A DNA stretch of 21,183 nucleotides, from assembly GCA_000437435.1 (NCBI GenBank), contig FR899622.1, positions 1 through 21,183 on the forward strand, in the 5' to 3' direction. This document shows positions 14,186-21,183 of this stretch, piece after piece. The DNA is from Clostridium sp. CAG:768. Lineage in GTDB: Bacteria > Cyanobacteriota > Vampirovibrionia > Gastranaerophilales > Gastranaerophilaceae. Below the pieces are notes generated by a model. That model had not been told where the DNA came from. It did no database searches and worked only from the letters and a program-made list of their open reading frames with translations. A program made the translations under genes and the position numbers. Numbering within the stretch: the first letter of the stretch is position 1; the number at the start of each line of letters is the position of its first letter.

Positions 14186-14690
14186 CGAAAAAGTAGAGAA
14201 TATTTTAAATTCTCAAATCAATAAAGAATTTTATTCTGCATACCTATATCTAGCTATGTCTGCTTATTTTGATGAAATTGGGCTATATGGCTTTTCAAAT
14301 TGGACAAAAATCCAAGCTAGAGAAGAAGTTGAACATGGCATGATTATTTTCGATTACATTATTGAACGTGATGGGAAGGTAAAACTTGAACAAATAAATT
14401 CACCTGAGAGAAATTTTGAAAATCCTCTGCAGGTATTTGAAAAAATACTAGAACATGAAATTTATGTGACTGAAAGCGTTAATTGTGTAGCATCTTTGAG
14501 TGAAGACGAATGCGATTTAGCTACGCGTCATTTTATAAATTGGTATATCTCAGAGCAAGTTGAAGAAGAAGCTAATGCTCGTGATGTAATCACTAAATTA
14601 AAGATGTTTGGAGATGATAAAGCTTCTTTATACCATCTGGATCAAGATTTGGGTAAACGTGAATATAAAGCTCATTCATATAAAATATAA
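14178..14690 (+). CDS. ftnA: Bacterial non-haem ferritin
   Basis: Stores iron by oxidising Fe(II) and laying it down in a 24-subunit shell. The start is placed at GTG 14178 rather than the in-frame ATG at 14157, because GGGAGGG lies 5 bases upstream and the resulting 170-residue protein (MISEKVENILNSQINKEFYS) matches FtnA length and numbering. The ferroxidase centre then falls exactly on the expected residues: Glu17, Glu50, His53, Glu94, Gln127 and Glu130. There is no Met haem ligand pattern of bacterioferritin. The reading frame overlaps the superoxide reductase stop (AGTGATTAG), so translation is probably coupled. A strong terminator follows 20 bases downstream, closing a two-gene operon. 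Confidence 0.95.
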   Translation: MISEKVENILNSQINKEFYSAYLYLAMSAYFDEIGLYGFSNWTKIQAREEVEHGMIIFDYIIERDGKVKLEQINSPERNFENPLQVFEKILEHEIYVTESVNCVASLSEDECDLATRHFINWYISEQVEEEANARDVITKLKMFGDDKASLYHLDQDLGKREYKAHSYKI

Positions 14691-14709
14691 ATTATTTATC
14701 TTATTTCTT

Positions 14710-14738
14710 AAAAGAGGAATTTTTAATTCCTCTTTTTT
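14710..14738 (+). terminator. Terminator of the superoxide reductase-ferritin operon
   Basis: AAAAGAGGAATT and AATTCCTCTTTT form a 12-bp stem with a short T loop, followed by further Ts on the plus strand. Confidence 0.9.
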
Positions 14739-14764
14739 ATTTATATTGCGAATTTGTAACTAAT

Positions 14765-14793
14765 TTGTCCTGAATAAAAAAATATATTATTAT
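14765..14793 (+). promoter_or_regulatory. Possible promoter of the kinase operon
   Basis: TTGTCC (14765-14770) and TATTAT (14788-14793) are 17 bases apart. The -10 overlaps the ATG at 14792, so transcription would begin near 14800 and the mRNA would be leaderless or nearly so, using the second ATG at 14801. Confidence 0.45.
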
Positions 14794-16402
14794 GGTAAGT
14801 ATGAATAATGGTAAAATTGTAGTAGTTGACGATGAAAAAATGGTTACCTCAGCATTTAAAACTTTATTTAAAGTTGAGGGATATTCTGATGTACATTTAT
14901 TTAATAGCCCCAAAGAAGCAATTGAGTTTCTAAATGAAAACACCCCAGACTTAATTATTTCAGATTTTATTATGCCTGAGATGAACGGATTAGAATTTTT
15001 AACTGAGGCTAAAAAGCTTTATCCTGAAGTAAGTATGATTCTTTTGACAGGTTATGCTGATAAAGAAAATGCTATAAAAGCTATCAATGAAATTGGTTTA
15101 TATAAATATATTGAAAAGCCTTGGGATAATGATGACTTACTAATGAATATAAAAAATGGTATTGAAAGAAGTCATTTACTGGAAAATTTGAGAAATAAAA
15201 TTTGTGAGTTGGAAGAAGCTAAGAAAAAATTACAAGATTATTCAACTAATTTAGAAAAAATAGTAGCAGAACGTACAGCAGATTTATCAGAAGCTAATAA
15301 AAAGCTTTCAGGAATTATTAATTATTGCGCAGACGGCATTATTATTGTCGACGGTAAAGGTAATATTCAACAAGTTAATCCTGCTTGTGAAAATATGGTT
15401 GGATTATCTGAAAAAGCTCTATGTAAAAAGAAATTCCAAGAAATTGCATATTCGAATGTAAAAGAATTTAATTCTGCCAAAGATAATAAATCCGGTGAAA
15501 TTTTTGGTTTAAGTGAAGAAAATTCAGAGATTTTATTGCGTGATTATTTTATTGTAAATGAATTGAGCGGAATTCATACTCCTGTAGAAATTAGCTTTGC
15601 TGCAATTTCGGGTGAAAATAACAATTTTGATAAATTTGTTGGTGTAATAAGAGATGTAAGTGTTCAAAAAGAAACAGAGAGATTAAGAGATGATTTTATC
15701 GCAACTCTTACTCATGATATGAGAACTCCTTTATTAGCCGCTATTCAAACTTTAAAATTCTTCTTAGAAGGAGCAATTGGCGAACTTGATGAAAAACAAA
15801 AAGTTTTATTATCTACAATGCTTCAAAGTAATGAGGATTTATTAGGGCTTGTTAACGCTCTTTTAGAAGTGTACCGCTTTGAAAGCGGTAAATTAACTCT
15901 TTGTAAGACTGTATTCCCTGTAAAAGATTTAGTAGAACAGTGTTATACTGAACTAAAACCGCTTGCAGTAAAGAAAAATCTGAAATTTGGAGTAACCTTT
16001 GATATGTCTGATAATTTGCATATTTTAGCAGATAGAGCAGAAATTAAAAGGGTTATAACAAATTTATGTGGCAATGCTCTAAATTATACAAATAAAGGTG
16101 GAGAAATAAAGGTTCTAGCAAAAGCTCAAAGCGGAGATTTTATATTTTCTGTAACAGATAACGGGAATGGTATTCCTCAAGCTGATATTCCAAATTTATT
16201 TAAGAGATTTTCTCAAGGAACAACAAGAAAAAGATCTACTGGTACCGGTCTAGGCCTTTATCTTTCAAGACAAATTATTGAAGCTCATAATGGTAAAATT
16301 TGGGTAGATAGCAAAGTAGATAAAGGTAGTGAATTTTCATTCCTATTAACAGATGTAGTAAAAGATCCAAGTATTAAAGAAAGACAGGTTTCTAATGGCT
16401 AA
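14792..16402 (+). CDS. Hybrid receiver-PAS-histidine kinase
   Basis: A 536-residue cytoplasmic signalling protein. Receiver domain 8-125: VVVDDE (acidic pocket Asp13-Asp14), phospho-acceptor Asp58 in LIISDFIMPEMNG, Thr86 and Lys109 (EKPW). A coiled-coil linker follows at about 127-172, with AERTADLSEANKKL. PAS domain about 173-290 (INYCADGIIIVDGKGNIQQVNPACENMVG ... GVIRDVS). Dimerisation domain with phospho-His308 in LTHDMRTPL, and ATP-binding domain with NLCGNALNYT (N box), DNGNGIP (G1), FKRFSQG (F box) and GTGLGLYLS (G2). There is no membrane segment, so the PAS or receiver is the input. ATG at 14801 (MNNGKIVVVDDE) is an alternative start and fits the promoter better. It overlaps the next gene by 8 bases. 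Confidence 0.93.
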   Translation: MVSMNNGKIVVVDDEKMVTSAFKTLFKVEGYSDVHLFNSPKEAIEFLNENTPDLIISDFIMPEMNGLEFLTEAKKLYPEVSMILLTGYADKENAIKAINEIGLYKYIEKPWDNDDLLMNIKNGIERSHLLENLRNKICELEEAKKKLQDYSTNLEKIVAERTADLSEANKKLSGIINYCADGIIIVDGKGNIQQVNPACENMVGLSEKALCKKKFQEIAYSNVKEFNSAKDNKSGEIFGLSEENSEILLRDYFIVNELSGIHTPVEISFAAISGENNNFDKFVGVIRDVSVQKETERLRDDFIATLTHDMRTPLLAAIQTLKFFLEGAIGELDEKQKVLLSTMLQSNEDLLGLVNALLEVYRFESGKLTLCKTVFPVKDLVEQCYTELKPLAVKKNLKFGVTFDMSDNLHILADRAEIKRVITNLCGNALNYTNKGGEIKVLAKAQSGDFIFSVTDNGNGIPQADIPNLFKRFSQGTTRKRSTGTGLGLYLSRQIIEAHNGKIWVDSKVDKGSEFSFLLTDVVKDPSIKERQVSNG

Positions 16403-17069
16403 AAATATCAGAGTATTAATTGTCGAAGACCATGATATGGCTCGCATGGGACTATCTGTAGTCCTAGGCAACCACCCTAATATTGAAGTTGTAGCAATGT
16501 GTGCGGATGGTCAAGATGGCGTAGATAAGGCTCTTGAATTAATCCCTGATGTTGTAGTTATGGATATTGGTTTACCTACTATTGATGGTATTGAAGCTAC
16601 AAAAAGAATTAAAGCTTCGAATAATAAAATTAAAGTTTTGATGTACACTTCAAGGGAAGATGAAGATGATATCTTTGATTCTTTCCAAGCTGGTGCTGAT
16701 GGATACATTACAAAAGGAGCAACTTCTGAACAAACTGTATCTGCAGTTCTTGCAGTTTCTGAAGGTGCAGGTTGGCTTGACCCCGCTATTGCAAAAGTTG
16801 TTTTAACTAATATTCGTCGTACAAATACAAATACAGAAAGAAAAGGCGAAATTAATTATAAATTAGGTAAAAATTTATATGGTTTAACTGAACGTGAAAT
16901 GGAAGTTTTAGCTTTAATTGTTGATGGACTTACAAATCCACAAATTGCTGAAAAACTTGTGATAACAATTTCTACTACAAAAACTCATGTTCATAGTATT
17001 TTGCAAAAATTATATGTAAACACTCGTTCCAAAGCTATATCAATGGCAATGAAAGAGGGTTTAGTATAG
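16395..17069 (+). CDS. NarL/FixJ-family response regulator
   Basis: A 224-residue regulator with an N-terminal receiver (VLIVEDHDMARMGL; phospho-acceptor Asp57 in VVVMDIGLPTIDG; Thr85; Lys107 in YITKGA). A linker follows, then a LuxR-type helix-turn-helix at about 161-222 (LYGLTEREMEVLALIVDGLTNPQIAEKL, then TISTTKTHVHSILQKLYV). Its start overlaps the end of the kinase gene by 8 bases, so the kinase is almost certainly its partner (inference). It would bind DNA as a phosphorylated dimer; targets are unknown, though the gene one base downstream is the nearest candidate. Domain lengths and key residues are all normal. Confidence 0.95.
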   Translation: MAKNIRVLIVEDHDMARMGLSVVLGNHPNIEVVAMCADGQDGVDKALELIPDVVVMDIGLPTIDGIEATKRIKASNNKIKVLMYTSREDEDDIFDSFQAGADGYITKGATSEQTVSAVLAVSEGAGWLDPAIAKVVLTNIRRTNTNTERKGEINYKLGKNLYGLTEREMEVLALIVDGLTNPQIAEKLVITISTTKTHVHSILQKLYVNTRSKAISMAMKEGLV

Positions 17070-17070
17070 T

Positions 17071-18447
17071 ATGATTTATGCTCTTTTAGGGATTGCTGCT
17101 GCTTTTTGTGCTTATATTCAGTGGGGAGATGAAATTCCTATTCCTAATTTTGATCACGATATAAATAAAAAAGAGGCAAAATACATTCACGAGGTTAATA
17201 AAAAAGCCGAAAAAGAAAAATTTGAAAGAGCAAAACTTAATAGAAATCCAAGTGGTTATATGACAATTGAGGAATATGAATTATTATCAACTCCAAAAGA
17301 TAGAATGACAGTCGAAGTTGATGTCCCTAAAACACCTATTCCTGCTGATATGGTATACGTCCCTCAACCAGCTTATAAAATTGTGAGATATAATAATCCT
17401 CCAGGTAGTCCAGAAATAGAACTATCAAAAATGTTTTATCAAAAACGTCAGCAAAATGCTCAAGGAATTGTATCTCCGGATTTTACAAAACTTGTATATC
17501 CTGCTGTATATTATTACCCAAATAGTGGCTCCACAGCTTGTGATTTGTTTGTAATTAATTTAGAAGAAGCTAAATCTAATATGGATAAAATTTTAACTGC
17601 TAACACTATCCATAAGCTTTCAGATCCAATTCTGTCAACAGATAAGACAAATGATAATTATTATACATTTCGAACTCTTACTCCAATTGATTTTAATTCT
17701 GATGGTTCAAAATTGCTTGTAAAAGAAAAAATAGGTAATACTAGAGATGGTATTTGGAAAACAACACCTGTTGTGTATGATTTTTCAACAGGTGTTTCTT
17801 ATGATTTGATTGAAGTGAGAGAAGCAATAATTTATTACTGGAAAGAGAATAAAGGCTTAAATTTAGATGATAAAAGATGGGATGTATATCCTTTAGGTTT
17901 TGCAGCTGATAATTCTGATTGGGTAATTGTTAATGCTGTTGCATATACTGGTAGCACTCCAGTTAATTTAGGTACTTGGAAAGTAAGTTCAAAAGGGGAA
18001 CAGTCAAGATTAATTACTTTTACAAATTCTGAAGTTCAGGTAAGCATGAATGGATATAAACTAGTAAAAGATGGAATTGTCCCTTCTGCAATTACTGAAA
18101 AAGAACAAAAAGAACTTGAAAAAATAGAAAAGGCTAAAGTTAAACAAAAGAAAAAAGAAGATAAAGAAGAAGTAAAAGCTCTAGAAAAATCATATAAAGC
18201 AAAAATTAAAGAAATGGATGCAGAATTTAAGGAATCTCAAAAGGATTATAATTTACGCAGAAAAATCCAAGGATCTACATCAGGCGATGAAGTTTTAATT
18301 AAATACAAAGAAATAAAAGCAGAACAAGAAGCTAAAAAACAACAGCAATTGGAAAAACAAAGAGAAAAAGAATTAAAAGCGCTAGAAAAACAAAAACAAA
18401 AAGAAGAGAAAAAGCAGCAAAAAGAATTAGAGAAATCTAACAATTAA
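17071..18447 (+). CDS. Unrecognised membrane-anchored protein with TolB-like middle and K/E-rich coiled-coil tail
   Basis: A 458-residue protein that I do not recognise. Seen: a hydrophobic N-terminus (MIYALLGIAAAFCAYIQW) that could be a signal anchor; a charged stretch to about residue 75; a Pro/Tyr-rich segment (PIPADMVYVPQPAYKIV); a region from about 125 to 335 with repeated strand patterns (SPDFTKLVYPAVYYYP, NSDGSKLLVKEKIG, AADNSDWVIVNAVAYTG, LGTWKVSSKGEQSRL) like blades of a TolB-type propeller; and from about 340 to the end an almost pure Lys/Glu/Gln coiled coil. One base separates it from the response regulator stop, so it belongs to the same operon and may be the output or the sensor of that pathway (inference). 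It overlaps the convergent GIY-YIG gene by 11 bases. Confidence 0.8.
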   Translation: MIYALLGIAAAFCAYIQWGDEIPIPNFDHDINKKEAKYIHEVNKKAEKEKFERAKLNRNPSGYMTIEEYELLSTPKDRMTVEVDVPKTPIPADMVYVPQPAYKIVRYNNPPGSPEIELSKMFYQKRQQNAQGIVSPDFTKLVYPAVYYYPNSGSTACDLFVINLEEAKSNMDKILTANTIHKLSDPILSTDKTNDNYYTFRTLTPIDFNSDGSKLLVKEKIGNTRDGIWKTTPVVYDFSTGVSYDLIEVREAIIYYWKENKGLNLDDKRWDVYPLGFAADNSDWVIVNAVAYTGSTPVNLGTWKVSSKGEQSRLITFTNSEVQVSMNGYKLVKDGIVPSAITEKEQKELEKIEKAKVKQKKKEDKEEVKALEKSYKAKIKEMDAEFKESQKDYNLRRKIQGSTSGDEVLIKYKEIKAEQEAKKQQQLEKQREKELKALEKQKQKEEKKQQKELEKSNN

Positions 18448-18685
18448 TAAGTTTTAATTTTTCTTGGTGAGTTAGTTTTTTTATGCGTGCTTCTTCTTTC
18501 ATTGCATTTGATTTTGTATCAAATTCCTTTTGATATACCAATTTAACAGGTTTATTTGCTCTTGTATATTTAGCTCCTTTCCCTTCAAGGTGAGCTTGAA
18601 ATCGTTTTTTAACATCATCTGTGTAGCCACAATAGAATGTGTTTTTCTCTGTTAAAATCATATATGTATAATATTTTTTATCCAT
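18437..18685 (-). CDS. GIY-YIG nuclease-domain protein (UPF0213/YhbQ-like)
   Basis: An 82-residue single-domain GIY-YIG protein of the stand-alone UPF0213 type. YYTYMI (5-10) and FYCGYTDD (17-24) form the degenerate GIY...YIG pair (here TYM...CGY), with Arg28 in VKKRFQAHLEGKGAKYTR, His32, and Glu65 in SNAMKEEARIKKLT as the metal ligand. These small proteins are thought to be structure-specific or repair nucleases; no target is known. There is no clear ribosome-binding site, and the start lies only 17 bases beyond the terminator stem of the upstream minus-strand gene. It may depend on read-through or on a weak promoter there. The stop overlaps the gene at 17071. Confidence 0.88.
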   Translation of the reverse strand: MDKKYYTYMILTEKNTFYCGYTDDVKKRFQAHLEGKGAKYTRANKPVKLVYQKEFDTKSNAMKEEARIKKLTHQEKLKLINC

Positions 18686-18697
18686 AACATATTTATA

Positions 18698-18728
18698 AAT
18701 AAAAAAGACGATTTTTATAACCGTCTTT
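18698..18728 (-). terminator. Terminator of the Ser/Gly/Cys-rich protein gene
   Basis: On the minus strand AAAAGACG and CGTCTTTT form an 8-bp stem round an 11-base loop, and the second arm continues into a T-run (CGTCTTTTTTATTT). Confidence 0.75.
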
Positions 18729-18768
18729 TAATGTATTTCTTCTTTTTCTTTATTCTCAAAAATTTGTA

Positions 18769-19140
18769 TTAGCAAACAGATGTAAATCCACCTGAAGATG
18801 CTCCGCAAGATGCTCCTGAAAATCCACCGCCGCAGCTTGCTGTAGAAGCTGAAGATGAACTATCTGAAAAACTTCCGCTAGATGTTAATGTAGATACTGC
18901 ATTAGAAAAACTGCTTAAAAAACCACCAGTATATGCAACAGTTTCTCCCGAATCAGAATATTGTGTATAATCAACAGCAAAAGGATTGCTTGTAGAAAAC
19001 ATGTCATATACTCTTGTTTCAAATAAACTATGTTGTTGATACATAGCTAATGAACCTGCTGTTTCTACTGATTCTGAAGGTTTTGTGCTTCTGATATTAT
19101 TAGTTCTTGTTTCAGATGATTTTGATGCGATGTTATTCAT
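18769..19140 (-). CDS. Small Ser/Gly/Cys-rich protein with a C-terminal cysteine
   Basis: A 123-residue protein with no signal peptide and no recognised family. The first 75 residues are polar and Thr/Ser-rich (MNNIASKSSETRTNNIRSTK ... MYQQHSLFETRVYDMF). From about 76 the composition changes to Ser, Gly and Thr, with SSFSNAVSTLTSSGSFSD, then ASCGGGFSGASCG, ending GGFTSVC. Cysteines are at 103, 112 and 123, the last being the terminal residue. AGGAGC upstream of the ATG and its own terminator show an expressed single gene. A leader-plus-Cys/Ser/Gly-core layout is what a ribosomally made, modified peptide precursor would have, but no modifying enzyme lies in the window. A surface or spore-coat-like low-complexity protein is equally possible. 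Confidence 0.7.
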   Translation of the reverse strand: MNNIASKSSETRTNNIRSTKPSESVETAGSLAMYQQHSLFETRVYDMFSTSNPFAVDYTQYSDSGETVAYTGGFLSSFSNAVSTLTSSGSFSDSSSSASTASCGGGFSGASCGASSGGFTSVC

Positions 19141-19278
19141 TATCTGCTCCTATTAATATCTCGTGTCTTACATTTATATAAACAAATTTAATTTTAACGA
19201 ATTTCGGCATGTGTTTCTTTTGTTACAAACCTTAACATAATATATAGATCTATGGATTTATCCAATTAAAACTCTTGG

Positions 19279-19307
19279 TTGATGCGAGTTTCAAGAATAT
19301 CTAGTAT
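19279..19307 (+). promoter_or_regulatory. Promoter of the AMIN-domain protein gene
   Basis: TTGATG (19279-19284) and TAGTAT (19302-19307) are 17 bases apart, giving a leader of about 20 bases that contains GAGG before the ATG at 19335. Confidence 0.55.
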
Positions 19308-19334
19308 TGTGTAAGTGTAGAGGATTAAAAGGAT

Positions 19335-19964
19335 ATGTTGAAAAAGATTTTATTTACATTAATTATATTTACTGGACTTTCAGCCTATGCTGGGGATAAT
19401 TTTCTTAACTCAGTTGTAATTGATAATAATGATGGAGATATGTCTGTTATATTAAGATCAGACGAAGTTACTAAAGTAAAAAAAGAAGTTGAATCATCTG
19501 ATAAAGTAATTCTTACTTTAAAAGGAATAGCTCAATCTCCAAACATAAATACATTGTATAAAAATGCTAAAGATGTAAATGGTTTAATCATTCAAAATGA
19601 TGGAAACAATGATTTAAAAGTGTACATTGAAGCCCCTAACATTGCTAAAGCTGATATAATTTTTGATACGCCAAATTCAGCTCCAATTACTGTAAGTGAT
19701 TCTACTGATGAGGAGAGAGTTTTATGGAGTGTTATATCAATTGCAATATTATTACTTGTAATGCGTTCGGCTAAAAATATATGTACAGAACCGCCTAAAA
19801 AGGATATAAATGAAATTATTAAAGAGCGTGAAAAAGCACTTTATCGTAGTTTCCAAAAAGAAGTAGCAGCTATGCCGAGTATTGGATATAAATTAAAAGC
19901 TTATAACAAGCATGTAATTAAAGGGGAAACTTTAAGATCATATTCAACTTATACAAAAGTTTAA
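19335..19964 (+). CDS. Secreted/membrane AMIN-domain-like protein
   Basis: A 209-residue protein with a Sec signal peptide (MLKKILFTLIIFTGLSAYA, cleavage after about residue 19). A domain at 22-118 has the alternating strands of an AMIN domain: FLNSVVIDNNDGDMSVILRS, then KKEVESSDKVILTLKGI, then VNGLIIQNDGNNDLKVYIEA. AMIN domains occur in PilQ secretins and cell-wall amidases, where they bind peptidoglycan or localise the protein. Next comes a membrane helix at about 128-145 (VLWSVISIAILLLVMRSA) and a basic tail (KDINEIIKEREKALYRSFQKE). The tail would lie in the cytoplasm if the AMIN part is outside. No secretin or amidase part is attached, so this is a free AMIN module. A strong terminator follows directly. 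Confidence 0.72.
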   Translation: MLKKILFTLIIFTGLSAYAGDNFLNSVVIDNNDGDMSVILRSDEVTKVKKEVESSDKVILTLKGIAQSPNINTLYKNAKDVNGLIIQNDGNNDLKVYIEAPNIAKADIIFDTPNSAPITVSDSTDEERVLWSVISIAILLLVMRSAKNICTEPPKKDINEIIKEREKALYRSFQKEVAAMPSIGYKLKAYNKHVIKGETLRSYSTYTKV

Positions 19965-19997
19965 AAAAATCCGCTAGTAAAGCGGATTTTTTTTTGT
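19963..19997. terminator. Terminator between the AMIN-domain gene and the epimerase gene
   Basis: AAAAAAATCCGCT and AGCGGATTTTTTT form a 13-bp stem around AGTAA, with U-runs on both strands. It lies between two convergent genes and can serve both. Confidence 0.9.
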
Positions 19998-20009
19998 TAT
20001 TAATTATTA

Positions 20010-21119
20010 TCAAAATTTGCTGATTATTTCTTCAATCTTTTTAGCAGAAGTACCATCTCCATATGGATTTTGAGCTTTTAATCTTGTTTCTTGTCTTGAT
20101 TTAGATAAAACATCTTCGCTATGTGAAATTATTTTATCATAATTAGCTCCAACTAAAATTGAAACACCAGCATCTATTCCCTCTTGACGTTCTGTTTCGT
20201 AGCGCATAACGAGTGTTGGGCATCCAAAAGATGGAGCTTCTTCTTGTATACCACCGGAATCTGTCAATATTAATTTTGCATTTTTCATTAAATACACCAA
20301 ATATGGATAATCTAATGGTTTTAAAAGTTTAACATTTTTATATTTTCGTAATCTTGAATGAATTTTATCTTTAACATTTGGATTAGGATGCACTGGTATT
20401 ACAAAAGTGTGATCCTTATATTTTTCTGTCAAATATTCGATTGCATCTAGTATTCTATCAATTCTTTCTCCATGATTTTCTCGTCTATGAGCTGTAATTA
20501 GTACAAGTTTGTCATCGACTTTTATATTTTCATTTTCAAAATATAATCTTGCACTATCTAAGGTTCTATCAGAAAGACAGAATAAGGCATCAATTACAGT
20601 GTTACCAACTACAAAAATTTTGTCATCAGAAATATTTTCTTTTAATAGAGCTTGTCTATTTTTTTCTGTTGGTGCAAAATTAAGTGCTGCAACTCTTGAT
20701 GTCATTTGGCGCATAACTTCTTCTGGGAAAGGCTCATAGATATCATAAGATCTAAGACCTGCTTCTACATGATATACTGGTATTTTTCTGTAAAAGCTAG
20801 CCAAAGCCCCACATAATACAGTCATTGTATCGCCTTGTACAATTGTAGCATCAATACTATGCTCCTCAAATACTTTGTCAAGAGCATTCAAAATTCTAGT
20901 CTGTACTCCAGATAATGTCTGATTAGGCTTCATACAATCCAAATTTAAATCAGCTTGAAGCCCAAAATACGCAAGAGTTTGATTAGATAACTCTTTTTGT
21001 TGTTCTGTATTACAAACTATAACATTATATTTTTCAGGATATTTTTTTAATTCCAAAATAATTGGAGCAAGTTTAATAACTTCTGGTCGTGTACCAAAAA
21101 CAAATAATATATTTTTCAT
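20010..21119 (-). CDS. wecB: UDP-N-acetylglucosamine 2-epimerase (non-hydrolysing)
   Basis: A 369-residue enzyme interconverting UDP-GlcNAc and UDP-ManNAc in the cytoplasm, supplying ManNAc for surface polysaccharide or teichoic-acid-like linkage units. Motifs in order are VFGTRPEVIKLAPI (7-20), IVQGDTMTV (93-101; catalytic Asp97), YHVEAGLRS (116-124; catalytic Glu119), EPFPEEVMRQMTS (129-141; Glu133), ITAHRRENHGER (208-219; His211), then LTDSGGIQEEAPSFGCPTLVMR near the C-terminus. Length is typical and no key residue is missing. No good ribosome-binding site precedes the ATG, where the sequence is only AT-rich. No other polysaccharide genes adjoin it here, but the window stops 64 bases upstream. 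Confidence 0.96.
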   Translation of the reverse strand: MKNILFVFGTRPEVIKLAPIILELKKYPEKYNVIVCNTEQQKELSNQTLAYFGLQADLNLDCMKPNQTLSGVQTRILNALDKVFEEHSIDATIVQGDTMTVLCGALASFYRKIPVYHVEAGLRSYDIYEPFPEEVMRQMTSRVAALNFAPTEKNRQALLKENISDDKIFVVGNTVIDALFCLSDRTLDSARLYFENENIKVDDKLVLITAHRRENHGERIDRILDAIEYLTEKYKDHTFVIPVHPNPNVKDKIHSRLRKYKNVKLLKPLDYPYLVYLMKNAKLILTDSGGIQEEAPSFGCPTLVMRYETERQEGIDAGVSILVGANYDKIISHSEDVLSKSRQETRLKAQNPYGDGTSAKKIEEIISKF

Positions 21120-21183
21120 AATTATAATTTTAGTATAAAAATATTCTTATGCAATTATGTAACAATATTTATTGCCGAATAGG

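Noticed and set aside
18437..18685. GIY-YIG domain as a homing endonuclease or mobile element
   Set aside because: It is a stand-alone 82-residue UPF0213-type protein with no intron, intein or DNA-binding domain nearby.
1..21183. CRISPR arrays, tRNA genes, insertion sequences, prophage or diversity-generating retroelements
   Set aside because: No regularly spaced repeats, cloverleaf-like sequences, transposase, integrase or reverse transcriptase motifs were seen on reading both strands.

Overview
The window most likely comes from a gut-type, non-photosynthetic relative of the cyanobacteria (Gastranaerophilales, class Vampirovibrionia, formerly 'Melainabacteria'). This is inferred from several things seen in the sequence. 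The DNA is strongly AT-rich. There are two orphan prepilins with the FTLAE(V/I)LITLG(I/V)IGVVAA leader-proximal helix common in that group. A long SRP RNA has an Alu domain and a cyanobacteria-like GCCGTGC closing stem. There is an AMIN-domain envelope protein, a cyanobacterial/Firmicutes-type 'methionine gamma-lyase family' enzyme, and a cut-off gene beginning MGMAASQARFL, a start I associate with this group. No phage, transposon, CRISPR array or tRNA was seen.

Layout. 1-2904 (minus): the 3'-truncated MGMAASQARFL coiled-coil protein gene, then an alpha-glucan phosphorylase-family gene with its own terminator. 3127-8160: a mixed accessory stretch. It holds a divergent subtilisin-like protein, a PLP lyase on the minus strand, a secreted VWA protein, a putative ADP-ribosyltransferase-fold protein, a compact DegT-type aminotransferase and an XRE regulator. 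8223-8846: an orphan prepilin whose promoter overlaps the divergent XRE gene. 8855-11441 (minus): a two-gene unit of a membrane-anchored phospholipase-D-family protein and a YdjC/HpnK-type deacetylase. It diverges from a GT2 polyprenyl-phosphate glycosyltransferase (11522-12475).

12476-13366 holds the most striking local feature. A short Cys-rich ORF with a strong ribosome-binding site runs into a tract of ten Gs. A net change of +1 or -2 Gs would fuse it in frame to the second prepilin.

13384-13674 is a bidirectional terminator and the SRP RNA gene (minus). 13793-14690 is an overlapping superoxide reductase-ferritin pair (oxygen and iron defence). 14792-18447 is a tightly packed unit of a receiver-PAS-histidine kinase, a NarL-type response regulator and an unrecognised membrane-anchored protein. 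18437-21119 holds a GIY-YIG protein, a small Ser/Gly/Cys-rich protein, an AMIN-domain protein and a UDP-GlcNAc 2-epimerase.

Taken together the genes point to cell-surface work (glycosyl transfer, deacetylation, amino-sugar supply, pilins, secreted VWA and PLD proteins), glucan storage, oxygen defence and one signalling module. Most genes are single or in pairs, with short intergenic gaps and several convergent overlaps of 4-11 bases. The best candidates for something undescribed are the poly-G prepilin locus, the cryptic subtilisin-like and ADP-ribosyltransferase-like proteins, and the Cys-rich small protein.
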